From Cytospora piceicola (lineage: Eukaryota > Ascomycota > Sordariomycetes > Diaporthales > Cytosporaceae): 64,000 bases of DNA. The notes under the pieces are model-generated. The model saw nothing but the letters and a program-made list of their open reading frames with translations, was not told the DNA's origin and ran no database searches. Within the stretch, counting starts at the first letter, position 1, and each line of letters opens with the position of its first letter. The DNA lies in assembly GCA_023375675.1 (NCBI GenBank), contig JALQBC010000001.1, positions 124,001 through 188,000 on the forward strand, given 5' to 3'. Shown one piece after another: positions 22,644 through 36,005 of this stretch. The position numbers and the translations under genes were made by a program.

Positions 22644-23685
22644 GTTATGTTGTATGTCGGTTGCTTGAGTTGTTCAAGTCGTAGAGGATCCGCCTTTGGG
22701 TTGTTTGTTCGGAGGAAGGGGGTACCGGCTGAAATTACCAAATAAATGACAGGCAAGCGCCGTTCGAAAGGGGGAAATCCCAAGTTAAGTAACACATAGG
22801 AGAGAACAGTATCAACGAGTAGAAGAAGACAGAGAAACGAAAATGAGTTAAAGGGTAAGTACACAAAAACAGATCAATATGCCAGCATAAAAGACGAAGC
22901 GAAAGAAGAAAGCCACTGACTTAATGTCGATCAGAAGCACGATTGTCTACACGGTAACATCAGTCGTAATAGCAAATGGAGCTTTCAATGGGGCTCTGCG
23001 GTTCTTAAGAGGAAGGAGTCTTTTGTCGTCAGGGTGTCAACTTCCGATCCAGTAAATATCCCGTGCGATGTGGATTTGATCCTATCTGTATCAGAGATGC
23101 CGCCATGCATACGCAAATCCACACTATGTATGACGAGGACAGTAGATCCCAATGTCTCTCTTGAACAAGCACTTAAACAAGCCTACCGGTGAGGCCTGTA
23201 GCCCATGTGAAGCTGTCAACATCCCTGGTGATGGCAGTGGGGGTTTCGCAGTGGGTATCGTGGGTGGATCATGATGGAAGGCGGCCCGTGTACTGCAATT
23301 GGTCAAAGGGCAAAGCTGACATCGGAGCTCCAGGCTGTTTTGAACTGGTTAAGGCTTGGTTGAACAAGGGTTCTACCGATGCGAAACCAGGCTGAATCGA
23401 GTCGGGGCCGACAATGCCTGTCGTCCGATATTCTATGTTCCGAGATTCACGTACAACCACCTACCAAGTAGGCAGAAGACTTGGCCGTCTTGGCTGCTGT
23501 CGTCAGCGAAACGAGAAGGAGTAGAATAAAATCAAGTCAACTGGTATCTGCCTCGATCACATCCAAGAACAACCGTGTGAGGCTGATCGATCTCAATACG
23601 TTGATGGCCACGACCTGCTTTATTCAGCATGGCGCGCACGCTCCTTGAAGCAGCTTCTCTCTTCTTTTTCCCAGCCCTACGACCT
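22644..23685. other. MFS exporter upstream region
   Basis: No gene. It contains the promoter of the MFS exporter and ordinary unique sequence up to the target duplication of the transposon relic. Confidence 0.5.
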
Positions 23686-23694
23686 ACATGAACC
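23686..23694. repeat. Left target-site duplication
   Basis: ACATGAACC, repeated exactly at 26915-26923 in direct orientation, immediately outside the inverted repeats of the element between them. Confidence 0.85.
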
Positions 23695-23737
23695 GGGAAT
23701 AGAGAGGTTAACTATACTGCGGGCGAGGGTGACTGTG
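23695..23737 (+). repeat. Left terminal inverted repeat
   Basis: Forty-three bases identical to the complement of 26872-26914 except at 23716, where the left copy has A and the right copy reads G. That is a TpG to TpA change, the RIP-type transition. Confidence 0.88.
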
Positions 23738-24160
23738 TAGGTCTCGGTAATACGCGGCTCGGAGGCGGCCGAGCAGCCTTCCTATACAAACTTAGTAGTG
23801 CCTACGCTCGCTACCCTTAATTATCATATACAGATTAATTAAAGCTACCTAAATTAACTAAAGCTAAAGCGATAATATTATCGCTTTTAGGTATAGTTTA
23901 TAGCGATTTAAATTAACGATTTAGATATACTAAAATTCTATAATAACCTCGTTATATCGCTTAACGCGAAATATACTACTATAACCGCTACACCGCCCGG
24001 TAAAGCCCTTATAAGCCTGTCTTAACCTATTTATAGTAGGTTTAATACTTATTAGATCTCTTTAGGCCGGCTAGAATATACTGTTAGCTGTACTCGGCTA
24101 TAACGTGCCCGGCGTAGATAAAGCTATTATAAGCGTACTTATAGCCCCGCCGGCTTACGC

Positions 24161-24232
24161 CTACCCGCTCTACCCGCTCTACCCGCTCTGCCCGGCCTAC
24201 CTACTCTGCCCGGCCTGCCCGGCCTACGCCGC
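24161..24232. repeat. 9-bp GC-rich minisatellite inside the AT-rich relic
   Basis: Eight units in a row: three exact CTACCCGCT, then variants such as CTGCCCGGC (three times), CTACCTACT and CTACGCCGC. It is a GC-rich island within an otherwise AT-saturated block and may be an original internal repeat of the transposon. Confidence 0.8.
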
Positions 24233-26871
24233 TAATACGGCCTACGCCTACAGGCCCGCCTAGCTAAACGCGATTAACTATATAAGGCTATTTATAATAG
24301 TATATAACTGTAGAACGCTCTCTTATAGTAATACTATCTGTTAAGTAGTCGTAAGCTTTCTCGGCTTTATAACCCTTTTACCCTGTATACCGCTACCGCG
24401 GCCGCGTTTACCTTTTATATTAATATTTATATATAAAAGCGGGACGTCGTAGCGAGTATTATATTATATACTAATATCGTAGTCTTTTATAATAATAAGG
24501 GTATATAGACAGTTGCGTTTAAAGGTCGCCGGGTTACGTTTAGAAATCTTACGAAAAAACGTAAACGATAAAAGGTTAGCCTTTTAAAGGTGCTAGTAAA
24601 GGTTAAAATTAGAAAAGAAAATAGGTTCGCCTATCTCGAGTTTATATATAATACGGTATTAATACGGTAAGCCTTATTATACTTATATATATATACTTAA
24701 ATATTAGCCTTACTTTTCTTTATATAAGGAAGCTATATACTGTAAAGCACTTAAAATACTAATCTGTTCTATTACCGTTAGTAAGTACTGTTTTTATAAG
24801 CTTAAACTATTTTATAAGCTTAAGCAGTACTTTACGTAAGATTTACCTATAGAGCTGCTTAAACAGAGGCTTTTTTTTAAAGCTAATAAGCATTTTATAA
24901 CGGTTAATACCTACGTCTTTTTTAAACTTAGCCTATACCCGCTTAATTAGTTAAATAACCTTTTTATAAAACACGTTAAAGGTAGTAAAGCGATTTTTAA
25001 ATAGTTTTTTAAAGGTTACGTATAAGCTTTCGCTATAGGAAGTAACTTTAATACCGTAGTTATAGCTACGTTTAACTACGTATTAAGTAAACTAATTTAT
25101 TATAAGCTTTTACGTCGTCTTAAAGTACGTAATAATCGCGATTTACTTTAAAAACTCGGCCTTTATAATACCTTAAGCTAGGTTTACCGCGTAAGCGGTA
25201 GTAATATAAAAGCGGTTACAGATGCCTGCTATAATACTATCGGTATTAGGTATATAGGTTTTATTAAGCTAGCTAGAATAACCTTATTATATAAGGCTGC
25301 TAACGGTATAAAGGTTGTTATAACCGTAGCGGCCGAAGCAGAACTTATAATCTTATATATCGAGAAACTCTATAGCTATTAAAGTAGCTTTAAAGTTAGC
25401 TATTACAACGTTATTTATATTATATACTTAATCCTTAGCTAAATCTTAGTTATTTTTATATATAAGATACTAGCTATAACTACTACCTTTACCGCTACCG
25501 GTATCTTTAAAAAAAGTACCTTATAAAAAAGTCCCTTTTTACTTCCTTTTAATATTATAGGCTACGTTTTTTAATATATACTATAGGCAGATCTAGTATT
25601 TTATTTCCGAAGGCGGGAAGACTTTATATACTACGTTTTTAAAGGCTTTATTATAATTAGATATAAAGACTTCCGGTATAGCGATAACGTAGTCTGTCGC
25701 TACCTTTCTTATTATATCGAAAACTTATTAAAAAGCCGTTTATTTCTTACTACTTATTACGGCTTAGTTAACGTTAAACGTAAAGTTTAAACAGGTTACG
25801 CTGTTTATCTAAAATAACGATATCTTAAAGGTATTAGTATTATATATATTATTAATAAAAAGGAACTCGAGGTTAACGCGCTATATATCGATATATTACG
25901 TATAAGTTTAAAATATATCGTCGATTAGGCTATAAAGGTTTTCGGGATCTATACGATAAACTTTAAATATAATATTAAGGTTGTTAATAAAGATAAAGAG
26001 ATACTACTAAAATAGTATACGTAGGCCGTATTATCGCTACCGGTATATAGCTAATACGTCTTATATATCGCGTCGGCGTACTACTATACTTAAGAACTAG
26101 GCTTATAACTACTTTTAAATATTTAGCTTTAAGATTTTCGGTAAGGTAGCTAAGTCGAATAAACGCTTTCGGAACTCGTTATTCTGTTAGTAGCGTTTCT
26201 TATAAATTGTAAGATTAGTAACGTTATTATTTAGCAGGTAACTATAATAGCTATACCTAATTACGAAGGTTTAGCTATCTTTATAACCTTTTATATATAC
26301 CGTTTTCGCCTTTTAAAGGTAATTTTTTAAGCGGGTTATCGTAGTAGGCGTAAGGCGTTTACGTTTAGTTACTATCGGCTTTTATTTACGGTTCTTCGTA
26401 ATACCTTTATAGTTTTAAAAGAAGTAGTACTCGAGGTCGTAGTAGGTATATAAGCCGGTTTCGGGATTTTTATTAGCCGACTACCGCTTCTTCGTAGCGA
26501 AACCGTAACGTTCGGCTACGCCGTTTAAGGCTTCGAAAAGGTAGTTAAACGTATTAAAGGTATTGTTATTAAAGGTATCGAGGTTAGTTAAAGCGACGTA
26601 ATATATCTCCTTACGTGCCGGCTCGGCTTCGGCCGGTAAGGCAATACCGGTATCGCTATACGGCTACGCGAGGTTAAGTAAACCTATAATATTATTAAGT
26701 ATACTAGCGGCGGCGAGGTTAGCGATAGGGTTAAAAAAAAATATAACTATTTAGTGTAAGTAGTAGTATGCCGGAGTAAATATATATATCCGATATTAGG
26801 TCGAGGCAGTATATAGCTAAATTTAGGTGGCGTGGCGCTGGCGCTGTATTGATTAGCTATAGTTGGCTCCG

Positions 26872-26914
26872 CACAGTCACCCTCGCCCGCAGCATAGTTA
26901 ACCTCTCTATTCCC
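26872..26914 (-). repeat. Right terminal inverted repeat
   Basis: Complement matches 23695-23737 at 42 of 43 positions; the right copy keeps the unmutated base at the one difference. Confidence 0.88.
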
Positions 26915-26923
26915 ACATGAACC
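26915..26923. repeat. Right target-site duplication
   Basis: ACATGAACC, direct repeat of 23686-23694. Confidence 0.85.
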
Positions 26924-29900
26924 GGCCTCTTTGGGTTCTATTGCCCTTATCGGGAAGCCAAGAGGGCCCCAAGACCTGCCCGGGGCCCTTGGATACACAG
27001 ACCATGGTCAGTCGGTGTTGAGGCGCCTGAGTTTGGCAAGTCCTCCCATCAAGATGACACGCCCATGAATCATCGAAACGCCCAGCATTTCAAGGGCTGT
27101 CAAGGGGACAAAAGCATACGAAAGTTTGAAAGCGGCATGTCCCGCGCGGGATCCTCAGGATTTAATTCGACAATTTCATGCCAGAGTGGGCCCCGGCAAA
27201 AGTGCCACTGTGCTTGCGTACATCACGGCCTGCGGGTCCGACGTCTGGGGTTGTCCCTGAACAGGGGGCGACTCTCATGGGTATTGATTGATTAAAAGCA
27301 GCTCCTGTTCCCTTCAAAAGTCTTGTCTTGGCTTTTCACTTGTTGATTGTTTCGGCGGCTGTTTCTTCGACCACGAAATCGAGTTGTATGCCATTGCAAT
27401 TTCGAAACACGATCAATTTGGGCGCCTGATACAGCATGGGGGACAATGGCTTTGGACTTGAGGAGATGAAATGCCTTTCAAAACATGTATCACAAACAGA
27501 CATCACATCAATCCATCGGTGATCGCCTCGGATAAAACGGAATTCGCAAGCCGAACCGCGAGCTCGAAATGAACGATTTATATTGGACGAGCCTAAACGT
27601 CTGTGCTGCTCAGGGTTTTGGACCACCAGTACGATCCACGAAGATATCCCCAAGTCCGCCCTCCTCGGCTGAGCCAAACACCCACTTGGGCAGGTCAGTC
27701 AGACAGATCCGCCTATCATCTGGGCTCTATTTCTATGGCATCTTGTTGGAATACGAGAGCTTTACTCGAAGAAGCCATCATAAAAACCGAGATGCACTAC
27801 TCGATTTCGAGACTTCGGGAGTTTCTCGTGTTTGCCTTCAACAAAAATGGGTCGCGCAATCAACCAGTACCCTAAGGTAGACAGACAGCATGCTGTGGCC
27901 CTGCCGCTATGTAGACTTCAGAACCAAAAACTTTTTCCAGAGTGACCACAAACGAACGACTGAACGGCAGATCATGTCCGCTGATTTTCTCACCTTTCAG
28001 GACTGAACAGGGTATTCTTGGTTTAACAGAATAGTAGACTATCCTGGTTCAATTTTCAGCATGAAACTCGGGGCCGAAAGCACAAGAGACCATATGTAGT
28101 AGAGTGGACTGAAGCAGATACAGTGGTGACCCCTTTCGTAATATACGGCCCATCCAAGAGGAATGTGTGCTATAGATGGGTTATATGCTATGTAGGGGTA
28201 AGGGGTTACATTACTATCTATTAATCCATCCACCAGATATATAAGTCATACCAAGGTCACTACTGTACAATATGAATCTCCGTAACTTGGAAGACTACTT
28301 TCCGTCCGGGGGATAATTAAGGTCAACTCGCATACCCCGGTAGACAGTGACTGAGCCCTGATCGGACAATTCCCAGTCCGTCCATCATATCTAGGCTCTC
28401 AAGCATGAGTGATTGCGGAAGCAGCAGCGTTAAGCTCACAGAACCACACTTCCATACTGCTCATCAAACGCGCTCAGTTGTTGACTTCTCCATTTGGAAT
28501 AGGCCGTATTGGATAGCCATCATTGCGCAAGACTGAGAGTACCTGTCTTCCCGTCACGACTGCCAGTCTGTTTATCACCACATCGATTGGGATGCCTGCC
28601 TTTAAAGTAGGAGGCAATCTTTGTTCGACTTGTAGTTCCCAGAGTGTTCTATTCTATTAGTTTCGTTATATAGTTTTCCTGATGTAAGACGCAAGAATAC
28701 GAGATGTATCTGTGACAAGCTCAGAACGATTCCGTCCATCTGGCAACCTTGGCTGTTTTCTTGATAAGGTGTCACGAGATATAAGGTAGTCGTTATTGCG
28801 GTGCAATTGCGGTTCCGCTTTTGCGTCACATACGGTTTCTGGCCATTTGTTTGTGAATGATTGACAACTAACCAAGTGTGACGGTGGATGAACCTGAGAT
28901 CACCAATGTCAACAGCTTGCATGATGGCTATGTTATCTACGTCAACCCACCACAACTTTGACCCAGCAAGCAGAAGAACGTCATCAGGGCAACAATAGGA
29001 AAGTGGTATTCAAGCCTAGGCAATTGGCATAGAGATGAGCATATCGAAAACTTGTTTGCTTGTACGCGTGGTGTCTCGGAGAATCATAGAGTCCTGCCAG
29101 CAAACGACATCTGGACTCCATGAGAATATGGTCTATCTTCGCTGGCACACCAGGTGATCACTTGTATATGCCTGGTGACTCTAGATCTGACGTTGTTATC
29201 AGGAAGTTCGGTGCAAGTGAGCCATCACACATAGACAAAGTGACCCTCCTCTCTAAAGACACAGTTGACAGCATAGTACGTCTTATGCAGTAACACAGGA
29301 ACGAGGTTCTCTAGAAGACATGGCAGAGACTGAGTATCCTCAAACAAGCGTCATCTACCATCCTCAAGTATCGGGCTCCTGGACACGGTCGCACACCACG
29401 TATCACGGGAATGCTGGTCACAGCACTCACCCAGAACCATGATCACCTAACCCAGCACTCCCGCAACCCACAGACCGACCTGATCGATGGTTCCAGAACA
29501 CGGATTAGAAAGAGAAACAATGACATGTCGCACAACGCAAGCGTGTCGAGGAGTTTCGCGCCGTGGGACACACACGCAAGGGAAGCTCCTTGGCAAGGTC
29601 TACCAACTCCCCTGCTATCACACACAGCCGCACGACATATCGCGGGTGTCACTAGATACCACATAATGAGGACCTGGCACCGACCAGTGACGGGATGCCG
29701 ATGGCCGGGCACAGCAGAAAAATTAACAGCGTACGGGCTAATTTTGGGTCTTGCGTGCCTTGCCGTGCATTCCTCCTCGATAGTCCTGGGGCTATGGCGA
29801 CCTTTCATGCTGCACGTAGGGCTTCGACGGCTGCTGTGATCTCCCACTTGGGTTTCCTGGACGCTGCCGTTAATCCTCGCACTGCTGCTGCTATATCAAG

Positions 29901-32900
29901 GCCATCGTGGGTGTATCGGGCTGTGGAACAGCCAAGGAGATCGAAGTCAATCGGGGACCAGTGACAGGGAACAGTCGCTAGGCAGACATCTGGAATCTAC
30001 CCTTGCACATCCACACGTTCGTTACACCTCGTCCCTCTCGAAATTTCGTATCGTCGTTCAATGTTCGTGGCGACGGCCACGAAAGTGTATATTGATAAGC
30101 TGGCACAGATGGCATGCGTCTTCCCAAAATCCAGACCGCAGATGGGATACCCAGTCACCTATCATTAGCTGGCTCGCATCGCACCCTTGCGAACTCGCAT
30201 CAACCACTGGATTGAGTATTCCACGTTGGCGTTGCGAGCTGTCGTGCCATCCAGGCGGCCTTAGAATCAGTGGTTGGGTGCGACCCAGCTGCCGCTTTGG
30301 TGGGACTCAACACCACATGTGTAAGCTCCCAGGATATGGTGTGGCTAACCAAAGGGTGTTGGGCAAGCTATCGGGTACACAAGCCGTATGCCCGTAGTGG
30401 TGTGCACTTGAGGCCGAAGGTGCCGCGGTCATCTACCACGAATGGCCCGAAAGGCTGACCCTCCACCACAGTTTGCCAACAGTGGTCTATTGGGGTGGAG
30501 GGGGAGGAAACTAATGCAAGGGACGACAACCCGCACCGCTATCCATCGGCTTTGAGCTGTGCTGCTTACACTTGGCACGAATACGGCGCAGGGAGGGTGG
30601 TATTCCGTGGGCAAGCCGGGACTCATGACGGTGGACTGAATGGACGCGATACACCGGTGCCGAGTCTGGGCGGCTAGAAGGCGTCGCTTGGAGCATGTCG
30701 TCCGTTGACTGGTCGGGGAATGCTGCAAAGCAGAACGCTTGCTCTGCTTGTGTCATATGGAAGTATGAACTTGCGACGAGACAGCTCTCCTGTCCGGAGA
30801 TCTTGACTGGATCTGGCTTATGCTGTCGGTCAGGAGACAGACATCCAGTCTCAAGTCCTTCGGGCGCAGAGTCAATGGCGCACCAACATAGTGAAATCTG
30901 ACATGGTCTCAGCCCGCCGCTAACCACCCCCTCCCCCTTTTCTCCCTTGGGTGCTTGTGGTAACCTACTCTTTGCGAATAATGAAACCACGGAAAATTCC
31001 CGCGGAACTCTATATTAGCTTTCAGCACTTGTCGGGGCGGACGGACTCCGGACTGAGCTGAACTTGAGGCAGGTCATGTGTGTAGCCGTCGGCAGTTGGC
31101 AGATACCGGCAATCGAATGAGGCTGTCACATGAGAAGCGTCGATGAACTGGAGAAGATAAGAGGCTGAGCCTCGTGTATCCCGTTCGCGCAGTACGTATA
31201 TGGGATGGCTGGCTATGGCTGCTGGTGATGAAGTGGCGAAGCCCTGGAGGGACACAGGGGGCGCCGTACCAACCTGACAGCGGCTGGGGTGGGTGATGGC
31301 CTCCAAGAAATTGAGACGGACGGAGTCGAATTGTCCAGGACCGTTCTTGATGTGATCCACGAGCCGAAAAGGGAAACGGGGGAGGGTCACAGCAGGCGGG
31401 CCGGGACAGCTGAAGGCGGGAACGGGAGCGGGATGGAAGAACAATAGCTGAAGGAGAGAGGAGGTCAAGGCCCGGTGACCGGCAGACTTTTAATATACCA
31501 TGAGGGGGCCATGAGGTATCTGCTTGGATGCGATGAGAATCTTATTAGTACAATGTGGTCTGGAGACTAGAGAGTTCCTGGGTCTCGACGAGATCTGATG
31601 GTGTTGAAATGGATGTTTACTTACCTATCAAGGGGTGATATGCTCACGGACCCTAACCCTTCAGGTGGTAAGAACAGGTCGTGGCATGGGCAGCCTGGCA
31701 GCCTGGCAGCACCTGGCAGCCTGGCTGAGCTCAACAGGTGCCCCGCACCTCCCGCTTGGCCGCCCGTTCCAAGCCAATAGGAGCCAGCGGCTTGGGTCGT
31801 CAATTAGGCATGGATCATGGGTGCGGCATACATCCTTCTTCCGGAATAGCCAAGTTCTGTTGATTCTTTTTCTTTCTTTTCTACTGTGTATTTCGGATTT
31901 CTTTTCCGGTCCTGCACAATTGCAGATCTTTCCTCATGTAAATTTCCTTCCCTTTTTCTTTCGCCTTCTTCCTTGCTGGGCCTCGACCGTCTTGAAAAGT
32001 GGAACTCTCCAGAGCCCCGGGCTCGCTCTCTTCTAAACTCCTGAAGCTGTCAGTCCGCTGTTGTCCGCCTGTCCGGCAGATGATTATACGAGGTAAACTT
32101 GCTTCTGATGTCATGTTTGTCATAGGGATGAGGATTTTTTTATTATTACACGTATAGATGCTCATGGCAATGGCATCATCATTTCTTTTTCTCTACACCA
32201 TAATCCCTCAACCCATTATCATCCACATGAAACATGAAACAACGAAGCGTCAAAAGGGAGCAATCTGGAGAGAATTTCTCTTGGTCCCCTTATCCAGACA
32301 TGCACGAGTCACACATCTTCATTCCGCAGAACCACACAGAACACCTGATGAATTTTCCACTATCTGCTCAACTGACCGTCAGACATCAATTATGCCTCAC
32401 TTGCCAAGAGTGTTGCGTGCGAATTGATTGCGTACTCACGCACATTGATACACACAATGAACTAGAACCAGCGCCAGCGCCAGCGCCAGAAATGCACAAA
32501 CGTCCGCAGTTCCGGTCTGGTCGGTTTGTCTCTTAACATAGTGCGGTCTAACGCTTCAGCAACGTGCTGACCCGCCAGCCTGGTCTTGTCTCGTCTCTCG
32601 CTACTCGCGCCGGCCTTGCGTAACGCTGCGGCGGCGGCAACGATAGCGCACGGCGATGACTGATGGCCACAGGCTCCAGTGCCGCTTTCGCGGCTCTAGT
32701 GTACTGTGTACGCAGTAGGCCCTACTATGGACCCGTAGGTAGCTCAACTATGGACTCACACACACAGTCCTCTCCTTCTTCTTTCGCTAGAGAAATTCCG
32801 ACCCATCCCGCGCCGGACTTTTCTTGGCGGCCGTTGACAACGTGACAAAACCACACTCCGCGTATCGCTCCTCCGCTACTGCATATACTTCTGTGACTAG

Positions 32901-34251
32901 CTCTCACAAACATACACTATGTGCAGCGAAGCAAAGCCGGCCCGGCCCAAGTGCACTGTTTAGGAAAGGTGGAATTGTCGATTGCCCTCCAATGAGTGCC
33001 GGGCTTGAGATTGAGAGGGTGCGGTTCCAGATGTCGACCGCCTCCCTCACACCCTCCACAACCCTCACACCATACTGGCGCCACCTTTTGCACCCGGCGA
33101 AGCCACCCACCAAGCAATGATGTCTTTGGTGATGATAAATTTCTAGACCAGACAGCCCAGACCGAGACATCCACGGCCAAGAATTACACCCATCTGGCAC
33201 CTAGTCCATTTCCCGCTCACACCACATCGTCACAGGCTTGGTCCTGATCCTGCCGCTCATGGTTTGCATAACGGAAGGTGGGCGGGATTCCTGTGTGGGT
33301 AGCTGATGGTCGTCAATCAATCACATGTTCGATCTGTGGTGAGGAGGGTTAGAAGCCATCGAGAGCCGACTTTGTATCCCTTCAATAACGTTCGCGTGCC
33401 AGCCCCACTCCCGGTGGTATCTCCAGATGTCCAGATGCCCTATCCAACCGCTTCACGTGTCAGTCCGGCCAAAGGAAAGAAAACTTACCCCCCTCCACCC
33501 CGGCCGAGGTGCCCCGGCGCGTACGGTTCTTTCAATATTCTTTATGGCAAACCGGGGTCCGTGGAATCATCAGGATTGGGAAAGGTCCAGAGGCCCGCTG
33601 GAGTGTCTGATTGGGAAATCCGGTCCTTATCCAGGTTTTGAACCAGCGCATCGCCGCATGTTTGGCTACCCTTGCGTACACCAGTCGCATCATCACGACA
33701 TGCGCCCGGCCATTTGACCGACTGGAAGTAAGTGTAGGGTGGTCGGCACATGGGGCAAGGGGGGTGATAGACAAAGAGAGAGTCGTGATGGCATCGTGAA
33801 TTGTTTTCGAATACCGAGGCTAGATCCATTAAGGCTTAAACAGAAACCCGACAATGCCTCGGATGGGGCCATCCAGGGCTGCCAGGATGGCGTTGAGAGA
33901 GGTACCTAGAAGTGATGCCCGCTCAGATTTGGAGATCGATTGGGGGTTTTCCCCCAATGCGCATCCTTGTTGTCTCACGACTCAAGATCATCTCCTTACA
34001 ACACCTAGCACAGTACAAATCGACATTCAACAGTCCCGAGCTGACCATGACGGTGAGGGCTGACCCTGCCATCGCGAGGGAATAGTTCGGCTTCGTCGGG
34101 TGTTCTTGGGTGAAGATCCTGATGATGTAGTTTATTGTACCCCCCTCCCCCACCTCTGCTGATAGACACTGATTCATGGGATGAGATTCGTCGACTTTCA
34201 AGACGGCCCAAAAGAAGACAAGGGACAACATTGAAGGGATAGAGGATAATG

Positions 34252-34275
34252 ACAAGGACAAGGACAAGGACAAGG
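34252..34275. repeat. GACAAG hexamer, four copies
   Basis: Four exact GACAAG units followed by a CA-rich run; a simple microsatellite in non-coding sequence. Confidence 0.9.
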
Positions 34276-34597
34276 ACACACACATACATTAACAGTTATG
34301 TATGTCCAGCACAGGCAAGCGAGGATGATGACCGGAAGGAGGATAACAGCACCCAACTGGCTTAAGCCTTGTAATGGTCAGATGATTCGGTTGGGCTTCA
34401 AAGTAAAGCGCAAAGTCCAACCATCGCTGGCAATCTGTCTGCAACTACATCTTCAATCTTTTCTATCCAGGGTCCTCTTCCTCCTCCACCAATCGCAAAC
34501 CATGTACGGGATTACGGTATTTGTCTGAGCTCAGCATCATCATCAGCATCATCATCGCTTGCACGACTGCAGAAGGTACGTACACTACTTCAGTACC

Positions 34598-34615
34598 TAC
34601 CTAGGTACCTAGGTA
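34598..34615. repeat. Overlapping pair of TACCTAGGTA palindromes
   Basis: Two full copies, 34598-34607 and 34606-34615, share two bases and form a longer near-palindrome flanked by further TACCTAC sequence. Confidence 0.9.
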
Positions 34616-35599
34616 CCTACGGCAGTGCAGTGTTCTGCTGGACTGGGCCGTATTATACGGTATATGCACAGTAATACCTACCGTATTCCCCAAAGACAAT
34701 TGACCCAAGCGAAGCTGCTGCTGCTGTGCTGCCGCACCGCTGCACTGCTGGTACTGGAGCTGCCAAGCTGCCAAGCTCAAAACTGACCCCCGGTCCCACC
34801 TGTCCTCCACCTGTCCACCCTGCAGCCTGGGCCACTTGGGCCGCTTGGGCAGTCTCGACCTCATCGACCGTCTTGATCCCCGCCAAACATCAGAGAGTGG
34901 AAAGAACACTCTAGGTAGATCCAAAAAAGGCGATCTTTCCCTCATGAGGAGGCAAGTCCCACTGCACCCCCAGGAAGTGATCGCGACGCACATCGCTCTC
35001 CGATTTCCAAGCTGTCCATTCCCACGTTGTTTCTTCGCCATCCATCTATCCACCCTGCCACCGAGTTTCGATCATAATACTGCGGTACCCATTTATTATT
35101 ATCTTCTTCTTCCTTCTTCTTCCTCTTCTCTATAAGTTGTCCCATCCTTCATTCTCCATTCGTTGTTTTGCCTGCCCGTCCACTTAATCACATTTCCCAG
35201 AGTCAGTCTCGTCAGTCAATCCTGCCAGTTTTAATTAGGTCCGTGCATCGGCGCCTCCCAGTTTCGGGCGAAGCTTGCCAAGCGGGCCAATCCCTGCCAG
35301 CGTGAAGTCCCTGAGCCTGCGCCTTCCTGCGCCTGCCTCACTGTAAAGGGTCCTTCCCTGCCACCTACCGAAGCTCTGGCCGTTTCCTGTTCCAAGGTTT
35401 TTCATCTGCGGCGCGCCGACCCCGCCAACGGCCGACCCAAAGCAGCCAAGCCCTCTTCCTGCACCTTTTGCCCTTCCAGGCTCTCATGATCCCTGAGCTC
35501 TACGGACGTACTAGTGTCATAGTACAGTAGCGACTTCCGCCAACCAATATCAATCACCCAAGCCTTTGTACTTCCCATTACCCAGGGACCACGGAAAAA

Positions 35600-36005
35600 A
35601 ACATACACTCTCACACACACACATACCTACACACCAACAACCACCACGAGAGAGACAACACAGCCAACTCACCAACAATACAACACCACAAAACAGGATA
35701 AAACAACAACGGAAACAACGACCACGACCACGACAACACACGAAATACCGACCCCGACCACCGACTTGACCTCCTTCTCAACCTCTTCCCGCGACACCTG
35801 CTGCAGCCAACACCGAAGTTAGAGAACATCTGGAAGAAGACAAGGCCCGTGCTTGTTGACGCGACCCAAGAGAAAGAAGGCTAGAAGAGGAAGGAAGAGG
35901 AAGACAATATCAGACAAAATCGACGTCGGCTCACATACGATCCTTCTCTTTCTGTCTCCCTTTCCCTCTCTTCCTCCGTTCCTCTCGCGCCTTACCCTCT
36001 CTTCA
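35600..36005 (+). promoter_or_regulatory. A/C-rich then pyrimidine-rich leader
   Basis: From about 35600 to 35770 the plus strand is nearly free of G apart from scattered bases and rich in CAA, ACA and CCA. From about 35935 to 36005 it is almost all C and T up to the ATG at 36008. Unstructured A/C-rich leaders and CT-rich tracts near the start are common in long fungal 5' untranslated regions. The transcript start itself is not visible. Confidence 0.4.

Larger units (their letters stand above)
23695..26914. mobile_element. RIP-degraded DNA transposon, Mutator-like
   Basis: The element is 3,220 bp. Its ends are 43-bp terminal inverted repeats starting GGGAATAGAGAGG (23695-23737 and the complement of 26872-26914) with one mismatch, flanked by a 9-bp direct duplication. 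A 9-bp duplication with TIRs of this kind fits the Mutator-like superfamily (8-11 bp); the fungal MULE Hop is about 3.3 kb as I recall. hAT elements give 8 bp and mariner gives TA, so these fit less well. The interior (about 23815-26760) is very AT-rich and almost free of CpA and TpG. In five sampled 60-base rows (24601, 24661, 25681, 25741, 25861) I count 2 such dinucleotides in 300 bases, while TpA is abundant. That is the mark of saturated repeat-induced point mutation. No open transposase remains. The superfamily call rests on TSD length and size only. Confidence 0.8.

Noticed and set aside
23815..26760. Possible centromeric or ribosomal spacer origin of the AT-rich block
   Set aside because: The precise inverted repeats and 9-bp duplication at its borders show it is a single inserted element.
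30511..30990. 159-codon minus-strand frame in the gene desert
   Set aside because: No recognisable domain and no neighbouring exons in phase.
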